This document shows positions 19,159 to 30,422 of a stretch of 64,000 bases of DNA, piece by piece. The stretch lies in the NCBI RefSeq assembly GCF_006494815.1, contig NZ_CP041091.1, positions 1,515,001 to 1,579,000 on the forward strand, in the 5' to 3' direction. The first letter of the stretch is position 1. Each line of letters begins with the position of its first letter. Origin of the DNA: Nocardioides sambongensis (GTDB taxonomy: Bacteria; Actinomycetota; Actinomycetes; Propionibacteriales; Nocardioidaceae). Under the pieces are notes generated by a model. The model was not told the origin of the DNA and did no database searches. It saw only the letters and a program-made list of their open reading frames with translations. Made by a program: the position numbers and the translations under genes.

Positions 19159-19901
19159 TCGTCCTTGTCCTTCTTCTGCTGCTCGTTCTTCTTGCTCTGC
19201 TTCTCCTGCGACTTCTCGGCCGCCGGTGGCCGCACCTGGGTGCTGACCTTGCCACTCCACAGGACCTCGTCGGCCTGCTGCGGCGGCGGGAACGCGACCG
19301 CGGTCAGCGCCCGGCCCGGTGAGATCAGGTAGACGAAGCAGACCTGGGTGGTCTCGCCGGCGGGGAACTTCGCGGGCAGGTCGGCCGAGGGGCAGGGCCG
19401 GAAGACCTTGTCGGTGAACCGCTGCACCGCGACCAGGGTGCCGCTGTCGTCCCGCGCCCACAGCAGCACCTGGATCCCGCCGAGGTCCTGCTCCGCGACG
19501 TTCGTCGCCGTGGCCCGCACGAAGTACGGCGTCATCGCCGCTGTCGCGTCGTCGATCTGCCAGCCCTGGAACGACTCGTCGAAGGTGGTCCGCTCGATCC
19601 GGTCGACGGTCAGGTCGAGCACCGCCGTGGTGCCCTCCCGCGGCTCCCAGGCCACGGTCGCCGTCTCCCCCAGGCTCAGCTCCGTCCCGGGCTCGGTCAA
19701 GGTGACCCCGTCCGGGGTGTCCAGGTAGCCGGTCTCCTCGGTGGCGGTCGCCGAGGGCTCCGCCTGCTCGTCGGTGGCCGCCTCCCCACCGCATCCCGCG
19801 AGCACGCCGCCGGCGAGCAGCAGCGCGGCGGTCAGGGCTCCCGCGACCCGGGTGGGCCGAGGGAGCCGCCGACGGGGCCCGGGTGTCGTGACGTCGCTCA
19901 C
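19155..19901 (-). CDS. Lipoprotein of unknown function
   Basis: Exported lipoprotein of 248 residues with lipobox LAGGVLAGC (Cys about 37). The mature part is a beta-rich domain with VLLWARDDSG and a C-terminal Lys/Glu/Gln-rich charged tail (KKNEQQKKDKDE). It is translationally coupled to dus, an unrelated cytoplasmic enzyme, and lies 20 bases downstream of glyS, so all three may be one transcript. No family recognised with confidence. Confidence 0.8.
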   Translation of the reverse strand: MSDVTTPGPRRRLPRPTRVAGALTAALLLAGGVLAGCGGEAATDEQAEPSATATEETGYLDTPDGVTLTEPGTELSLGETATVAWEPREGTTAVLDLTVDRIERTTFDESFQGWQIDDATAAMTPYFVRATATNVAEQDLGGIQVLLWARDDSGTLVAVQRFTDKVFRPCPSADLPAKFPAGETTQVCFVYLISPGRALTAVAFPPPQQADEVLWSGKVSTQVRPPAAEKSQEKQSKKNEQQKKDKDE

Positions 19902-19920
19902 CCGACCATTCTGACAGCGA

Positions 19921-21318
19921 TCAGGAGCCGAGGAGGCGCTCGGCGAAATAGCGGGTGACGCCGTCGAGCGAGACCCGCTCCTGGTTCATCGTGTCGCGCT
20001 CCCGAACGGTCACCGCGTCGTCCTCGAGCGTCTCGAAGTCGACGGTCACGCAGTACGGCGTACCGATCTCGTCCTGGCGGCGGTAGCGACGGCCGATCGC
20101 GCCGGAGTCGTCGAAGTCGACGTTCCAGTTGGTGCGCAGCTCGGCGGCGACCGCCTTCGCCTTCGGCGACAGGTCGGAGTTGCGCGAGAGCGGGAGCACG
20201 GCCACCTTCACCGGGGCCAACCGCGGGTCGAGGCGCAGCACCGTGCGCTTGTCGACGCCGCCCTTGGTGTTCGGCGCCTCGTCCTCGTGGTAGGCGTCGA
20301 CCAGGAAGGTCATCAGCGACCGGGAGAGGCCGGCCGCCGGCTCGATGACGTACGGCGTGTAGCGCTCGTTGGCCGCCTGGTCGTAGTAGCGCAGGTCGGC
20401 ACCGGACGCCTCGGCGTGGGTGGAGAGGTCGAAGTCGGTGCGGTTCGCGATGCCCTCGAGCTCACCCCACTCCGAGCCGGCGAAGCGGAACCGGTACTCG
20501 ATGTCGACGGTGCGCTTGGAGTAGTGCGACAGCTTCTCCCGCGCGTGCTCGTAGTGACGCAGGTTGTCGGGGTCGATGCCGAGGTCGGTGTACCACCGGG
20601 TCCGCTCGTCGATCCAGTACTGGTGCCACTCCTCGTCCTCGCCCGGCTTGACGAAGAACTCCATCTCCATCTGCTCGAACTCGCGGGTCCGGAAGATGAA
20701 GTTGCCCGGCGTGATCTCGTTGCGGAAGCTCTTGCCGATCTGGGCGATGCCGAACGGGGGCTTCATCCGCTGGCTGGTGACCACGTTGGCGAAGTTGAGG
20801 AAGATGCCCTGCGCCGTCTCCGGACGCAGGTAGTGCAGACCGGACTCGTCCTCGATGACACCGAGGTAGGTCTTGAGCAGGCCGGAGAACTGACGCGGCT
20901 CGGTCCAGGCACCGCGGGTGCCGCAGTTGGCGCAGGCGATGTCGGTCATCGGGACCGTGTCGGGGTCGTCGATGCCCTTCTTCTCCGCGTAGGCCTCCTG
21001 CAGGTGGTCGGCCCGGAAGCGCTTGTGGCAGGACTGGCACTCGGTCAGCGGATCGGTGAACGTCGCGACGTGCCCGGACGCCTCCCAGGTCTGCCGCGGC
21101 AGGATCACGCTGGAGTCGAGGCCGACCACGTCCTCGCGGGCCTGCACCATCGACTTCCACCACTGGCGCTTGATGTTGTCCTTGAGCTCGACGCCGAGCG
21201 GACCGTAGTCCCAGGCGGAGCGGGTGCCGCCGTAGATCTCGCCGCAGGGGTAGACGAAACCTCGGCGCTTGGCGAGGGAGACGACCTGGTCGACGACGGA
21301 CGGAGGCGGCTTGGCCAC
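19921..21318 (-). CDS. glyS: Glycyl-tRNA synthetase (alpha2 type)
   Basis: Class II synthetase that charges tRNA-Gly. Motif 2 ([20 protein letters not shown]) and motif 3 (GLSRSLM) are visible, with a Cys-rich insertion (CQSCHKRF...CANCGTRG) typical of the bacterial/eukaryotic homodimer type. 465 residues. GTG start at 21318 with AAAGGAAC upstream. First gene of a glyS-lipoprotein-dus run. Confidence 0.97.
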   Translation of the reverse strand: MAKPPPSVVDQVVSLAKRRGFVYPCGEIYGGTRSAWDYGPLGVELKDNIKRQWWKSMVQAREDVVGLDSSVILPRQTWEASGHVATFTDPLTECQSCHKRFRADHLQEAYAEKKGIDDPDTVPMTDIACANCGTRGAWTEPRQFSGLLKTYLGVIEDESGLHYLRPETAQGIFLNFANVVTSQRMKPPFGIAQIGKSFRNEITPGNFIFRTREFEQMEMEFFVKPGEDEEWHQYWIDERTRWYTDLGIDPDNLRHYEHAREKLSHYSKRTVDIEYRFRFAGSEWGELEGIANRTDFDLSTHAEASGADLRYYDQAANERYTPYVIEPAAGLSRSLMTFLVDAYHEDEAPNTKGGVDKRTVLRLDPRLAPVKVAVLPLSRNSDLSPKAKAVAAELRTNWNVDFDDSGAIGRRYRRQDEIGTPYCVTVDFETLEDDAVTVRERDTMNQERVSLDGVTRYFAERLLGS

Positions 21319-21377
21319 AATGGTTCCTTTCTGGGACCGCCCGGCCGGCTGCCGGGTGGACGTGCAAGTGCGAAGGA

Positions 21378-21692
21378 TCAGGTTACGCGGGCCGCGGCGA
21401 CGTTCAGCACCGAGTTCGGCTCCACCGGCTCATACGCGCTCGGCTCGTCGATGGCCGCGCTGAGGATCGGCACGGCCCCGGCCTTCACCTCGTAGGACGA
21501 CAGTGCCCGCCGGTAGGCCCCGACGCTCTCCCACCGGGTGACCAGCACCCACAGCTCCGGCTCGTCCAGGTTGCGTCCCACCTGTCCGTCCAGATAGCCC
21601 GGGCAGGCGGCGAGCAACGCGTGAGCGGACTCCAGCTCCGCCCGCGTCCGCTCGACCGACACGTCCATCCGGAACCTGTTCACCACCAGCAC
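21378..21692 (-). CDS. Antibiotic biosynthesis monooxygenase (ABM) family protein
   Basis: Small dimeric alpha/beta-barrel protein of about 104 residues. VVNRFRMD at the start, [12 protein letters not shown] and [18 protein letters not shown] are the ABM core. Such proteins are heme-degrading or cofactor-free monooxygenases, or orphan stress proteins. The GTG at 21692 best matches the family N-terminus; a GTG at 21713 would add seven residues. It is divergent from the zinc operon across a short gap. Substrate unknown. Confidence 0.78.
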   Translation of the reverse strand: MLVVNRFRMDVSVERTRAELESAHALLAACPGYLDGQVGRNLDEPELWVLVTRWESVGAYRRALSSYEVKAGAVPILSAAIDEPSAYEPVEPNSVLNVAAARVT

Positions 21693-21726
21693 GGACCGAA
21701 CCCTAGCCAGCACCGCCGACCAGAAC

Positions 21727-21764
21727 TTGACCCGACCTCACGATCAGATGAGAATGATTCTCAT
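21727..21764 (+). promoter_or_regulatory. Zur operator and promoter of the zinc-uptake operon
   Basis: A perfect 17-base palindrome at 21748-21764 contains the 15-base Zur-box form TGAGAATGATTCTCA. A -35 TTGACC (21727-21732) and, 17 bases on, a -10 GAGAAT (21750-21755) can be read, putting the transcription start at about the A of the znuA ATG (21763). The operator thus covers the -10 region and the start codon. Zinc-bound Zur would block transcription; low zinc would relieve it. Confidence 0.85.
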
Positions 21765-22733
21765 GCGCTTGAGTTCCCTGGTCGCCACGCTCGGTTCCCT
21801 CACTCTCCTCGCCACCGGCTGCTCCGCCTTCAGCAGCACCGACGAGGACGGCGAGACCCGGGTCGCCGCCGCGTTCTATCCGCTGGCCTTCGCCACCGAG
21901 CGGGTCACCGAGGGCACCGGCACCCGTGTGGACGTCCTCACCCAGCCGGGCACCGAGCCGCACGACCTGGAGCTGACCATCGCCGAGACCGCCATGGTCA
22001 CCGACGCGGACCTGGTCGTCTACCAGGCCGACTTCCAGCCGGCCGTCGACGCCGCCGTCGAGCAGAACGCGACCGGAGCGACCGTCGACGTCACCGACGT
22101 GGTCGACCTGCTCCCGGCGGTGGAGCACGACCACGACGACCACGAGGAGCACGCCGAGGACGAGCACGCCGAGGACGAGCACGCCGAGGACGACGGCCAC
22201 GACCACGACCACGGGGACCTCGACCCGCACTTCTGGCTGGATCCGGCCCGGGTGGCCACCCTCGCCGACGCGGTCGCCGACGAGCTCGCCGAGATCGACC
22301 CCGACCACGCCGAGGAGTACGCCGACAACGCGGCCGGGCTGCGCGAGGAGCTCACCACCCTCGACGAGGAGTTCAGCACCGGCTTGGCGCAGTGTGAGCG
22401 CGACACGATCGTGGTGTCCCACAACGCCTTCGGCTACCTCGAGAAGTACGGTGTCCACGTGGCACCGATCGCCGGCCTCTCCCCGACGCCGAGCCCACGC
22501 CTGCCGACCTCGCCGAGCTGCACGACCTGATCGAGTCCGACGGCATCACCACCGTCTTCAGCGAGCGGCTGGCGCCGCAGCAGCTGGCCGACAGCCTGGC
22601 ACGTGACGCCGGCGTCACCACCGCGGTGCTCGACCCGGTCGAGGGACTCACCTCGGAGACCGCCGACGAGGACTACCTGAGCCTGATGCGGGCCAACCTC
22701 GAGGCGCTGCGGACCGCGAACGGGTGTGCATGA
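21763..22733 (+). CDS. znuA: Zinc ABC transporter substrate-binding lipoprotein (one apparent deletion)
   Basis: Captures Zn2+ outside the cell for the ZnuBC importer. Signal peptide with lipobox LLATGC, cluster A-I fold residues EPHDLELT, HNAFGYLEKYG and a His/Asp/Glu-rich loop (about residues 115-155) built from repeated EDEHA units. The frame breaks after IAGLS at the C run 22481-22484; one added C restores DAEPTPADLAEL and a 323-residue protein ending just inside znuC. The start ATG at 21763 has no ribosome binding site, fitting a leaderless mRNA; ATGs at 21748 and 21754 are alternatives. Confidence 0.88.
22144..22191 (+). repeat. In-gene tandem repeat encoding metal-binding loop
   Basis: About three 15-base units GAGGACGAGCACGCC encode repeated Glu-Asp-Glu-His-Ala. 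This is the flexible His-rich loop of ZnuA, and copy number may vary between strains. Confidence 0.85.
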
Positions 22734-23533
22734 GTCCGGCGGTCGAAGCATCCGGCGTCGGTGTCGTCCTCGGCGGACGTCCGGTCCTGCGCAGCATCGA
22801 CGTGACCGTCCCGGTCGGCCAGTTCCTGGCACTGCTCGGTGCCAACGGTTCGGGGAAGTCGACCCTGGTGCGGGCTCTCCTCGGGCTTCGTCCGGTGGAC
22901 GCGGGCCGCACCCGGCTCTACGGCACGCCGCTGGAGGAGTTCCACGACTGGGGCCGGATCGGGTTCGTCCCGCAGCGCGCCACGGCGGCCTCGGGGATCC
23001 CGTCCTCGGTGTGGGAGGTGGTCGCATCGGGACGGCTCGCCCACCGCCGCCTGTTCCGGCCGCTGAGCCGGACCGACCGGGTCTGCATCGACGAGGCGCT
23101 CGAGCTGGTCGGACTCGCGGACCGGCGGCGCGACACCGTCAGCCTTCTCTCGGGCGGGCAGCAGCAACGCGTCCTCATCGCACGGGCGCTCGCCGGGCAG
23201 CCCGACGCCCTCTTCCTGGACGAGCCGACCGCCGGGGTCGACCTGCCCAACCAGCGGATCCTCGCCGAGACCCTCGGCACCCTGAAGGACCGCGGCGCCA
23301 CCGTGGTCCTGGTCGCCCACGAGCTCGGCCCGCTGGCGCCGCTGGTGGACCGGGCCGTGGTGATGCGCGACGGTCGGATCGCCTACGACGGCGCGCCGCT
23401 CGACCACGAGGCCGTGCACCTGCAGGGCGTCGGTGACCACGCCCACCACCACCACGGGACCCCGGTCTCAGGCCCGGCCGTCACCCACGCGCCGGACCTG
23501 ACCGCTCCCGTCGACCGCACCGAGGAGGCCTGA
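22730..23533 (+). CDS. znuC: Zinc ABC transporter ATP-binding protein
   Basis: ATPase of the zinc importer. Walker A GANGSGKS, signature LSGGQQQR, Walker B ALFLDEPTAG and the switch His in LVAHELG are all present. The C-terminus carries a His cluster (DHAHHHHG), unusual for an ATPase subunit and likely metal-binding. ATG at 22730 overlaps the znuA stop as ATGA. 267 residues. Confidence 0.95.
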   Translation: MSPAVEASGVGVVLGGRPVLRSIDVTVPVGQFLALLGANGSGKSTLVRALLGLRPVDAGRTRLYGTPLEEFHDWGRIGFVPQRATAASGIPSSVWEVVASGRLAHRRLFRPLSRTDRVCIDEALELVGLADRRRDTVSLLSGGQQQRVLIARALAGQPDALFLDEPTAGVDLPNQRILAETLGTLKDRGATVVLVAHELGPLAPLVDRAVVMRDGRIAYDGAPLDHEAVHLQGVGDHAHHHHGTPVSGPAVTHAPDLTAPVDRTEEA

Positions 23534-24537
23534 TGTCTCCCTGGGAGCTCTTCTCACTCCCCTTCCTGCAGCGCGCCCTGATCGCGGCGTTCTTCACCGG
23601 ACTCGCCGCCCCCGCCGTCGGCACCTTCCTGGTCCAGCGTCGCCTCTCGCTGATGGGTGACGGCATCGGTCACGTCGCCGTCACCGGTGTCGCGCTCGGC
23701 CTGCTGACCGGCACCTCGCCGATCTGGACGGCCGTGCTGGTGGCGATCGCCGGCGCGGTGACCATCGAGATCGTCCGCGAGCGCGGCACCACCAACGGCG
23801 ACGTGGCGCTCGCCCTGCTCTTCTACGGCGGCCTCGCCGGCGGCATCCTGCTCAGCGGCATCGGCGGCGAGAGCGCGGTGACGCTGCAGTCCTACCTGTT
23901 CGGCTCGATCACCACGCTCTCGCCCGCCGACGTGCTGGTGACGATGGCGCTGGCGGCGACCGTGCTGATCGCCTGCCTGGGGCTCGCCCCGCAGCTCTTC
24001 GCGGTCGCCCAGGACCAGGAGTTCGCCCGGGTCTCCGGGCTTCGGGTCCGGGCCTACAACGTCCTGGTCGCCGTGCTCGCCGCGGTCAGCGTCACCGTCG
24101 CGATGCGCACCGTCGGCCTGCTTCTCGTCTCGGCGCTGATGGTCGTGCCGGTCGCCACCGCCCAGCAGGTCACCCGCTCCTTCCGCACCACGATCTACGC
24201 CGCGATGGGTCTCGGCGTCCTCGCCTCGGTCGGCGGCCTGGTGATCGCCACGTTCGCGTCCTACCGAGCCACCGTGGCCCCGGGACCGGCGATCGTGCTC
24301 ACCGCGCTGGCCTGCTACCTGCTCGCCTGGCCGGTGGGACTCTGGCTGCGGCGCCGGGCGCGGCTGCGCGAGCCGTTCCCGGAGATCGAGGCACTGACCC
24401 ACGAGCCGATCGACGAGCATCCGCACGAGCACGGTCCCCGCTGCGGTCACCTCGCGGTGCCGCACGAGGACCACGTCGACTACGTGCACGACGGCCATCG
24501 TCACGCCGCCCACGGCGCCCACTACGACGAACACTAG
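23533..24537 (+). CDS. znuB: Zinc ABC transporter permease
   Basis: Membrane channel of the zinc importer, with about eight hydrophobic helices and the ABC-3 family segment RRLSLMGDGIGHVAVTG near the start. The long hydrophilic C-terminus is rich in His (DEHPHEHGPRCGH, HDGHRHAAHGAHYDEH), probably a cytoplasmic zinc-binding tail. Starts one base into the znuC stop. 334 residues. A zur gene does not follow it. Confidence 0.95.
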   Translation: MSPWELFSLPFLQRALIAAFFTGLAAPAVGTFLVQRRLSLMGDGIGHVAVTGVALGLLTGTSPIWTAVLVAIAGAVTIEIVRERGTTNGDVALALLFYGGLAGGILLSGIGGESAVTLQSYLFGSITTLSPADVLVTMALAATVLIACLGLAPQLFAVAQDQEFARVSGLRVRAYNVLVAVLAAVSVTVAMRTVGLLLVSALMVVPVATAQQVTRSFRTTIYAAMGLGVLASVGGLVIATFASYRATVAPGPAIVLTALACYLLAWPVGLWLRRRARLREPFPEIEALTHEPIDEHPHEHGPRCGHLAVPHEDHVDYVHDGHRHAAHGAHYDEH

Positions 24538-24547
24538 TTGGATGGCG

Positions 24548-24583
24548 CGGCAGCGTGGCGGCGCTCCGCTTGCCACACTGCCG
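24548..24583. terminator. Hairpin between convergent znuB and uppS
   Basis: Arms GGCAGCGTGGC (24549-24559) and GCCACACTGCC (24572-24582) pair with one mismatch around a 12-base loop, plus one flanking C-G pair. It lies in the 52-base gap between the two stops. Confidence 0.65.
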
Positions 24584-24589
24584 GCAGGG

Positions 24590-25408
24590 TCAGCCCGGGT
24601 TGGGCACGGCGCCGCCGTAGCGACGGTCGCGGCGGGCGTAGGTCTCGACGGCGTCCCAGAGGTCGCGACGGTCGACGTCCGGCCAGAGCACGTCGCTGAA
24701 GACGAACTCGGCGTACGCGGCCTGGTAGAGCATGTAGTTGGAGAGGCGCTGCTCGCCGGAGGTGCGCCAGATCAGGTCGGCGTCGGGGAGCTCGGGCACG
24801 TAGAGGTAGCGGGCCAGCGTCCTCTCGTCGACGCGGTTCGGGTCGACCCGTCCGGCGGCCACGTCCTGGGCGAGCGCGCGGGCGGCGTCGCCGAGCTCGG
24901 AGCGGCCGCCGTAGTTGACGCACATGGTCAGGGTGAGCACGTCGTTGTCGCGGGTGAGCTCCTCGGCGACCTGCAGCTCCTTGATCACCGACTTCCACAG
25001 CCGAGGCCTCCGGCCCGCCCAGCGGACCCGAACGCCGAGCTCGTTCATCTCGTCGCGGCGGCGGCGGATCACGTCACGGTTGAAGCCCATCAGGAACTTC
25101 ACTTCCTCCGGGCTCCGCGACCAGTTCTCGGTGGAGAACGCGTAGGCGGAGATCGCCTTCACGCCGATCTCGATCGCACCCTCCACGACGTCGAACAGCG
25201 ACGACTCGCCCTGCTCGTGGCCCTTGGTCCGGGGCAGCCCGCGCTCCTTGGCCCACCGGCCGTTGCCGTCCATCACGATGGCCACGTGGTGCGGCACCAG
25301 CTCTGCCGGGATCGCCGGCGGACGCGCGCCGGAGGGATGGGGGGTCGGCGGGCGCACCGTACGCGGCGCCGAGGACACCGAGCGGACACGTCGGGAGGAT
25401 CGGCTCAC
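24590..25408 (-). CDS. uppS: Isoprenyl transferase (undecaprenyl diphosphate synthase type)
   Basis: Cis-prenyltransferase that extends isoprenyl diphosphates to the lipid carrier for cell-wall precursors. IVMDGNGRWAKERGLPRTKGH holds the catalytic Asp, and AYAFSTENWSR, MCVNYGGRSE and DLIWRTSGEQRLSNY are family motifs. GTG start at 25408, 14 bases after recO, gives 272 residues with a basic, disordered N-terminus. Chain length of the product cannot be read from sequence; many actinobacteria have two such enzymes. Confidence 0.95.
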   Translation of the reverse strand: MSRSSRRVRSVSSAPRTVRPPTPHPSGARPPAIPAELVPHHVAIVMDGNGRWAKERGLPRTKGHEQGESSLFDVVEGAIEIGVKAISAYAFSTENWSRSPEEVKFLMGFNRDVIRRRRDEMNELGVRVRWAGRRPRLWKSVIKELQVAEELTRDNDVLTLTMCVNYGGRSELGDAARALAQDVAAGRVDPNRVDERTLARYLYVPELPDADLIWRTSGEQRLSNYMLYQAAYAEFVFSDVLWPDVDRRDLWDAVETYARRDRRYGGAVPNPG

Positions 25409-25422
25409 CCCGCCAAGGGTAG

Positions 25423-26184
25423 TCAGCGCTCGACGTAGGCGAGCGAGCGCAGCCCCCGCTCCAACTGCCACTGGACGAAGGCGGCCACCAGTCCGCTGGC
25501 CTCGCGCACGTGGCGCACCTCCGCCGCCTCGATCACCGGCCAGTCGCCGGAGAGCAGACCACCGAGCAGCCGCACGGTCTCCGGCGCCGGGGTGGCCGAG
25601 CCGGGGATCCGGCAGGTCGAGCAGAGCACCCCTCCCATCGACGGGTTGAACCACCGGTGCGTGGTCAGCTCACCGGTGGGCAGCACCGGGGGCCGGCCGC
25701 AGTGCGCGCAGTCGACGAAGGACGGGGCGTAGCCGGCGACCGCCAGCGCCCGCAGCAGGTAGGAGTCGAGCACGTGCCCGGGGGCGCGCTGCCCCGAGGC
25801 CATCGCCCGCAGCGCCGCCACCAGCAGCGAGAACTGCTGCACCGCGGGCTCACGCTCCTCGACGACGATCCGCTCCGCCGTCTCCAGCATCACCGTGCCG
25901 GCGGTGTAGCGGTCGTAGTCGAAACCGATCTCGGCGGCGAAGGCGGCCCGGGTCTCCGCCTGGGTGATGGTGTCCAGGTTGCGCCCCTCGGCGAGCTGGA
26001 GGTCGACGTGGGTGAACGGCTCCAACCGCGCTCCCCACCGCGAGCTCGTCCGGCGCACCCCGCGGGCCACCGCACGCACCCGCCCGTTGGAGCGGGTCAG
26101 CATCGTGATGATGCGGTCGGCCTCACCCAGCTTGTGGGTGCGCAGCACGAGCGCTTCGTCACGGTAGAGGACCACGGTCCCCAT
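25423..26184 (-). CDS. recO: DNA repair protein RecO
   Basis: Loads RecA with RecR in the RecF pathway. N-terminal OB fold (RDEALVLRTHKLGEADRI), helical middle and a zinc site CAHCGRP...CSTCR. 253 residues, start ATG at 26184. The recO-uppS pair is a common actinobacterial arrangement. Confidence 0.95.
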   Translation of the reverse strand: MGTVVLYRDEALVLRTHKLGEADRIITMLTRSNGRVRAVARGVRRTSSRWGARLEPFTHVDLQLAEGRNLDTITQAETRAAFAAEIGFDYDRYTAGTVMLETAERIVVEEREPAVQQFSLLVAALRAMASGQRAPGHVLDSYLLRALAVAGYAPSFVDCAHCGRPPVLPTGELTTHRWFNPSMGGVLCSTCRIPGSATPAPETVRLLGGLLSGDWPVIEAAEVRHVREASGLVAAFVQWQLERGLRSLAYVER

Positions 26185-26224
26185 TCTGCCGCCGTGGACC
26201 GACAGGAACCCGGCGGCGCGCTGG

Positions 26225-27099
26225 TCAGGCGCCGCCGCGTCTGCTGCGCCGGATGCCCTTCGGCCGCGCGGCGTCGAGCACGAACCGGGAGACCGCCATG
26301 TCGAGCTGCTCGGGAGCCCGGTCGCGCCGCCACGGCACCTCGACCCGCTCCAGCGAGGCGGTCGGCAGCTGCTCGGCGAGCGCCTCCGCATCGGAGACCC
26401 GGCGGAACGGGTCGCCGGGCCGCGCGATGACCAGTGCCGGTGTCGTGATCGCCTGCCGTTCGAGCAGCGAGGGCGCGAGCCTCCCGAAGAGCACGCCGTG
26501 CACCAGGGCTGCGAGTGGAGCCGGCTGCTGCTCCAGCATGTCGACGCCGACCCGCGCCTGCCCGGGCAGCAAGCGGCGCGGCACCGGTCGTGCCGCCCAT
26601 CCCGCCGCGCGGACCCCGAGCGGAGCGAAGCGGGCCAGGTACAGCAGCGGGGTGAGGGTGCCCACCTCGGTGGTCAGCGCGTCCTCGAGCACCGGCCCGT
26701 CGAGCAGCAGCCCGCGCACGCGGGCGCCGGCCTCGACGGCGACCTCGAGGGCGACATTGGCGCCGATCCCGGTCCCGCCGACCACGGCCTGGGTCGCGCC
26801 GAGGTGGTCGAGAAGCCCGACCACCTGCTCGGCGAAGGCGGTCACCGAGTAGGCCATCGGGTCGGCGGGACGGTCCGAACGACCATGTCCCAGCAGGTCG
26901 GGCACGACCACGTGCAGGCCGGCCGAGGCCAGCACGTGGGCCAGCCGGTCCTGGAACGCCCGGGGCACCAGGAGCGGCGGGACCAGGACGACCCAGGAGT
27001 CGCCGGCGCCGTACTCGGTGAACTCGATGCGGTCCCGGCCCGGGGCGTGGTCCAGAAGAACTGCCCCACCTGCTCCGAGGCCAGGATCCGCTCCGCCAT
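26225..27099 (-). CDS. Alpha/beta hydrolase (one apparent deletion)
   Basis: Alpha/beta-hydrolase fold protein of 291 residues after repair. VVVPDLLGHGRSDRP is the strand-4 region; the nucleophile-elbow position reads VVGGTGIGANVAL, with Thr in place of the usual Ser, so catalytic activity is uncertain. A later Asp (ARPGDPFRR) is in the usual place. The frame breaks near WTTP at the G run 27042-27045 (C on the coding strand); one added base gives PPGRDRIEFTEYG. Start ATG at 27099, 49 bases after the leuA stop, so probably cotranscribed with leuA. Confidence 0.75.
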
Positions 27100-27148
27100 C
27101 TGGTGCTCCGTCTCGTCCGTGTCGGTTTCGTCGGGATCGTCGGGGCGC

Positions 27149-29021
<1,873 letters not shown>

Positions 29022-29062
29022 GACGGCAGCCACTCTAGCGCACCTGCGCCTAGCCTGGAGTC

Positions 29063-29553
29063 ATGGCTCGGCTCCTGGTGGTCCACCACTCGCCCACCCG
29101 CTCCCTGCGGACGTTGACCGACGCGGTCGTCGCCGGCGCCGGCGACGAGGCGATCGAGGGGGTCGAGGTGGTGGTGCGGCCCGCGCTCGAGGCGACCGCC
29201 GAGGACGTGCTGGCCGCGGACGGCTACCTGCTCGGCACCAGCGCGAACTTCGGCTACATGAGCGGCGCGCTCAAGCACTTCTTCGACTCCACCTTCCTGG
29301 CCGTTGGGGCGCCCTTGACGACTCCGGCAGCGCAGGCGGCGACAGCGGCGGGGAGACCTCCGGGCGGCCGTACGGGCTCTGGGTGCACGGTCGCTACGAC
29401 CTGACCGGAGCGGTGCGCGCGGTCACCTCGATCGTCGGCGCCCTCGGCTGGCGGAAGTCCTACGACGTCCTCGAGGTGCTCGGCCCCGTCGACGAAGCCG
29501 CCGAGCAGGGCGCCTACGAGCTGGGCGCTACGATCGCGGCACTGCTGGCGTGA
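29063..29553 (+). CDS. Flavodoxin-like NAD(P)H/FMN oxidoreductase (one apparent deletion)
   Basis: Flavodoxin-fold protein of 163 residues after repair, likely an FMN-binding reductase. VVHHSPTRSLRTL is the phosphate-binding loop and GTSANFGYMSGALKHFFDST the flavin-contact region; the end reads VHGRYDLTGAVRAVTSIVGALGWR. The frame breaks after FLAVG at the G run 29306-29309; one added G rejoins it. It is divergent from leuA with only about 40 bases between the leuA leader and this start. Confidence 0.78.
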
Positions 29554-29603
29554 CGGAGCGCGTCCGACCGGCACGGGCGACGACGAGGACCGAGGAGGGT
29601 CGG

Positions 29604-30422
29604 ATGGGCCTGCCGCGACGCGCGGTGATGGGGGTGGTCGCGGCACTGACGGTGGCGCTCACCGGCTGCAGTCAGCAGCCGCAGGGCAGCGACGTGGACC
29701 CCGACCAGGTGGACGCGGTCAGCGCACCCGAGAACGGGGTCTGCCGCAACCTGGATCCGGCCGACGTCGAGATGCCCGCGAACGCCACCGAGGTGGTGGA
29801 CTGCGGTCAGCCGCACACCGCCGAGACGTTCGCCGTCGACGAGCTGCCCGCCGAGTTCGACGACAGCGAGTACACCTCGAAGGACCTCAGCTCGTTCGCC
29901 TACCGGGCCTGCACGGACGCCTTCATGGAGCACATGAAGGCCGACGAGAGCACCGTGCTGCGGACCATCCTGACCTGGGCGTGGTTCCGGCCCTCGGAGA
30001 AGGCCTGGGACGAGGGCGCCCGCTGGTATCGGTGCGACGTCGTCGGCGGGCGCATCGAGCACCAGGGCGAGTCCGACGAGTACCGCCCGCTGCCGGAGAC
30101 GACGGCGGGCCTGCTCGCCGGGCGGCCCGAGGACCGGTGGATGACCTGCGCCGCCGGGCCGTCGGTCGCCGAGGGGACCAAGGTCGCCTGCAACCAGCGC
30201 CACGACTGGCGCGCAGTGACCACGATCAAGCTCGGCGAGCCCGACGACCCCTACCCCGGCGACGAGGTGGCCGAGTCCCGGACCCGCTCCTACTGCCAGA
30301 AGTCCGTGGAGGCCTGGCTCAACTACCCCTCGGTCTTCGACTTCGGCTACACCTACTTCCACGAGGCCGAGTGGGACGCCGGCAACCGCCGGTCGGTGTG
30401 CTGGGCGCAGACCGATGAGTGA
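29604..30422 (+). CDS. Septum-formation family lipoprotein, copy 1
   Basis: Exported lipoprotein of 272 residues with lipobox VALTGC. The mature part has paired Cys/His motifs (VVDCGQPHTAETFAV, RACTDAF, RWYRCDVVGG, VACNQRHDWRAV) matching the actinobacterial septum-formation domain, named by association with division; true role unclear. ATG at 29604 with GAGGAGGG upstream is preferred over an in-frame GTG at 29550. Overlaps the next, paralogous gene by 8 bases. Confidence 0.8.
   Translation: MGLPRRAVMGVVAALTVALTGCSQQPQGSDVDPDQVDAVSAPENGVCRNLDPADVEMPANATEVVDCGQPHTAETFAVDELPAEFDDSEYTSKDLSSFAYRACTDAFMEHMKADESTVLRTILTWAWFRPSEKAWDEGARWYRCDVVGGRIEHQGESDEYRPLPETTAGLLAGRPEDRWMTCAAGPSVAEGTKVACNQRHDWRAVTTIKLGEPDDPYPGDEVAESRTRSYCQKSVEAWLNYPSVFDFGYTYFHEAEWDAGNRRSVCWAQTDE

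Noticed and set aside
22730..22733. Programmed frameshift in znuA
   Set aside because: The break at 22481-22484 has no slippery heptamer or following structure and matches the same one-base C-run loss seen in a dozen unrelated genes.
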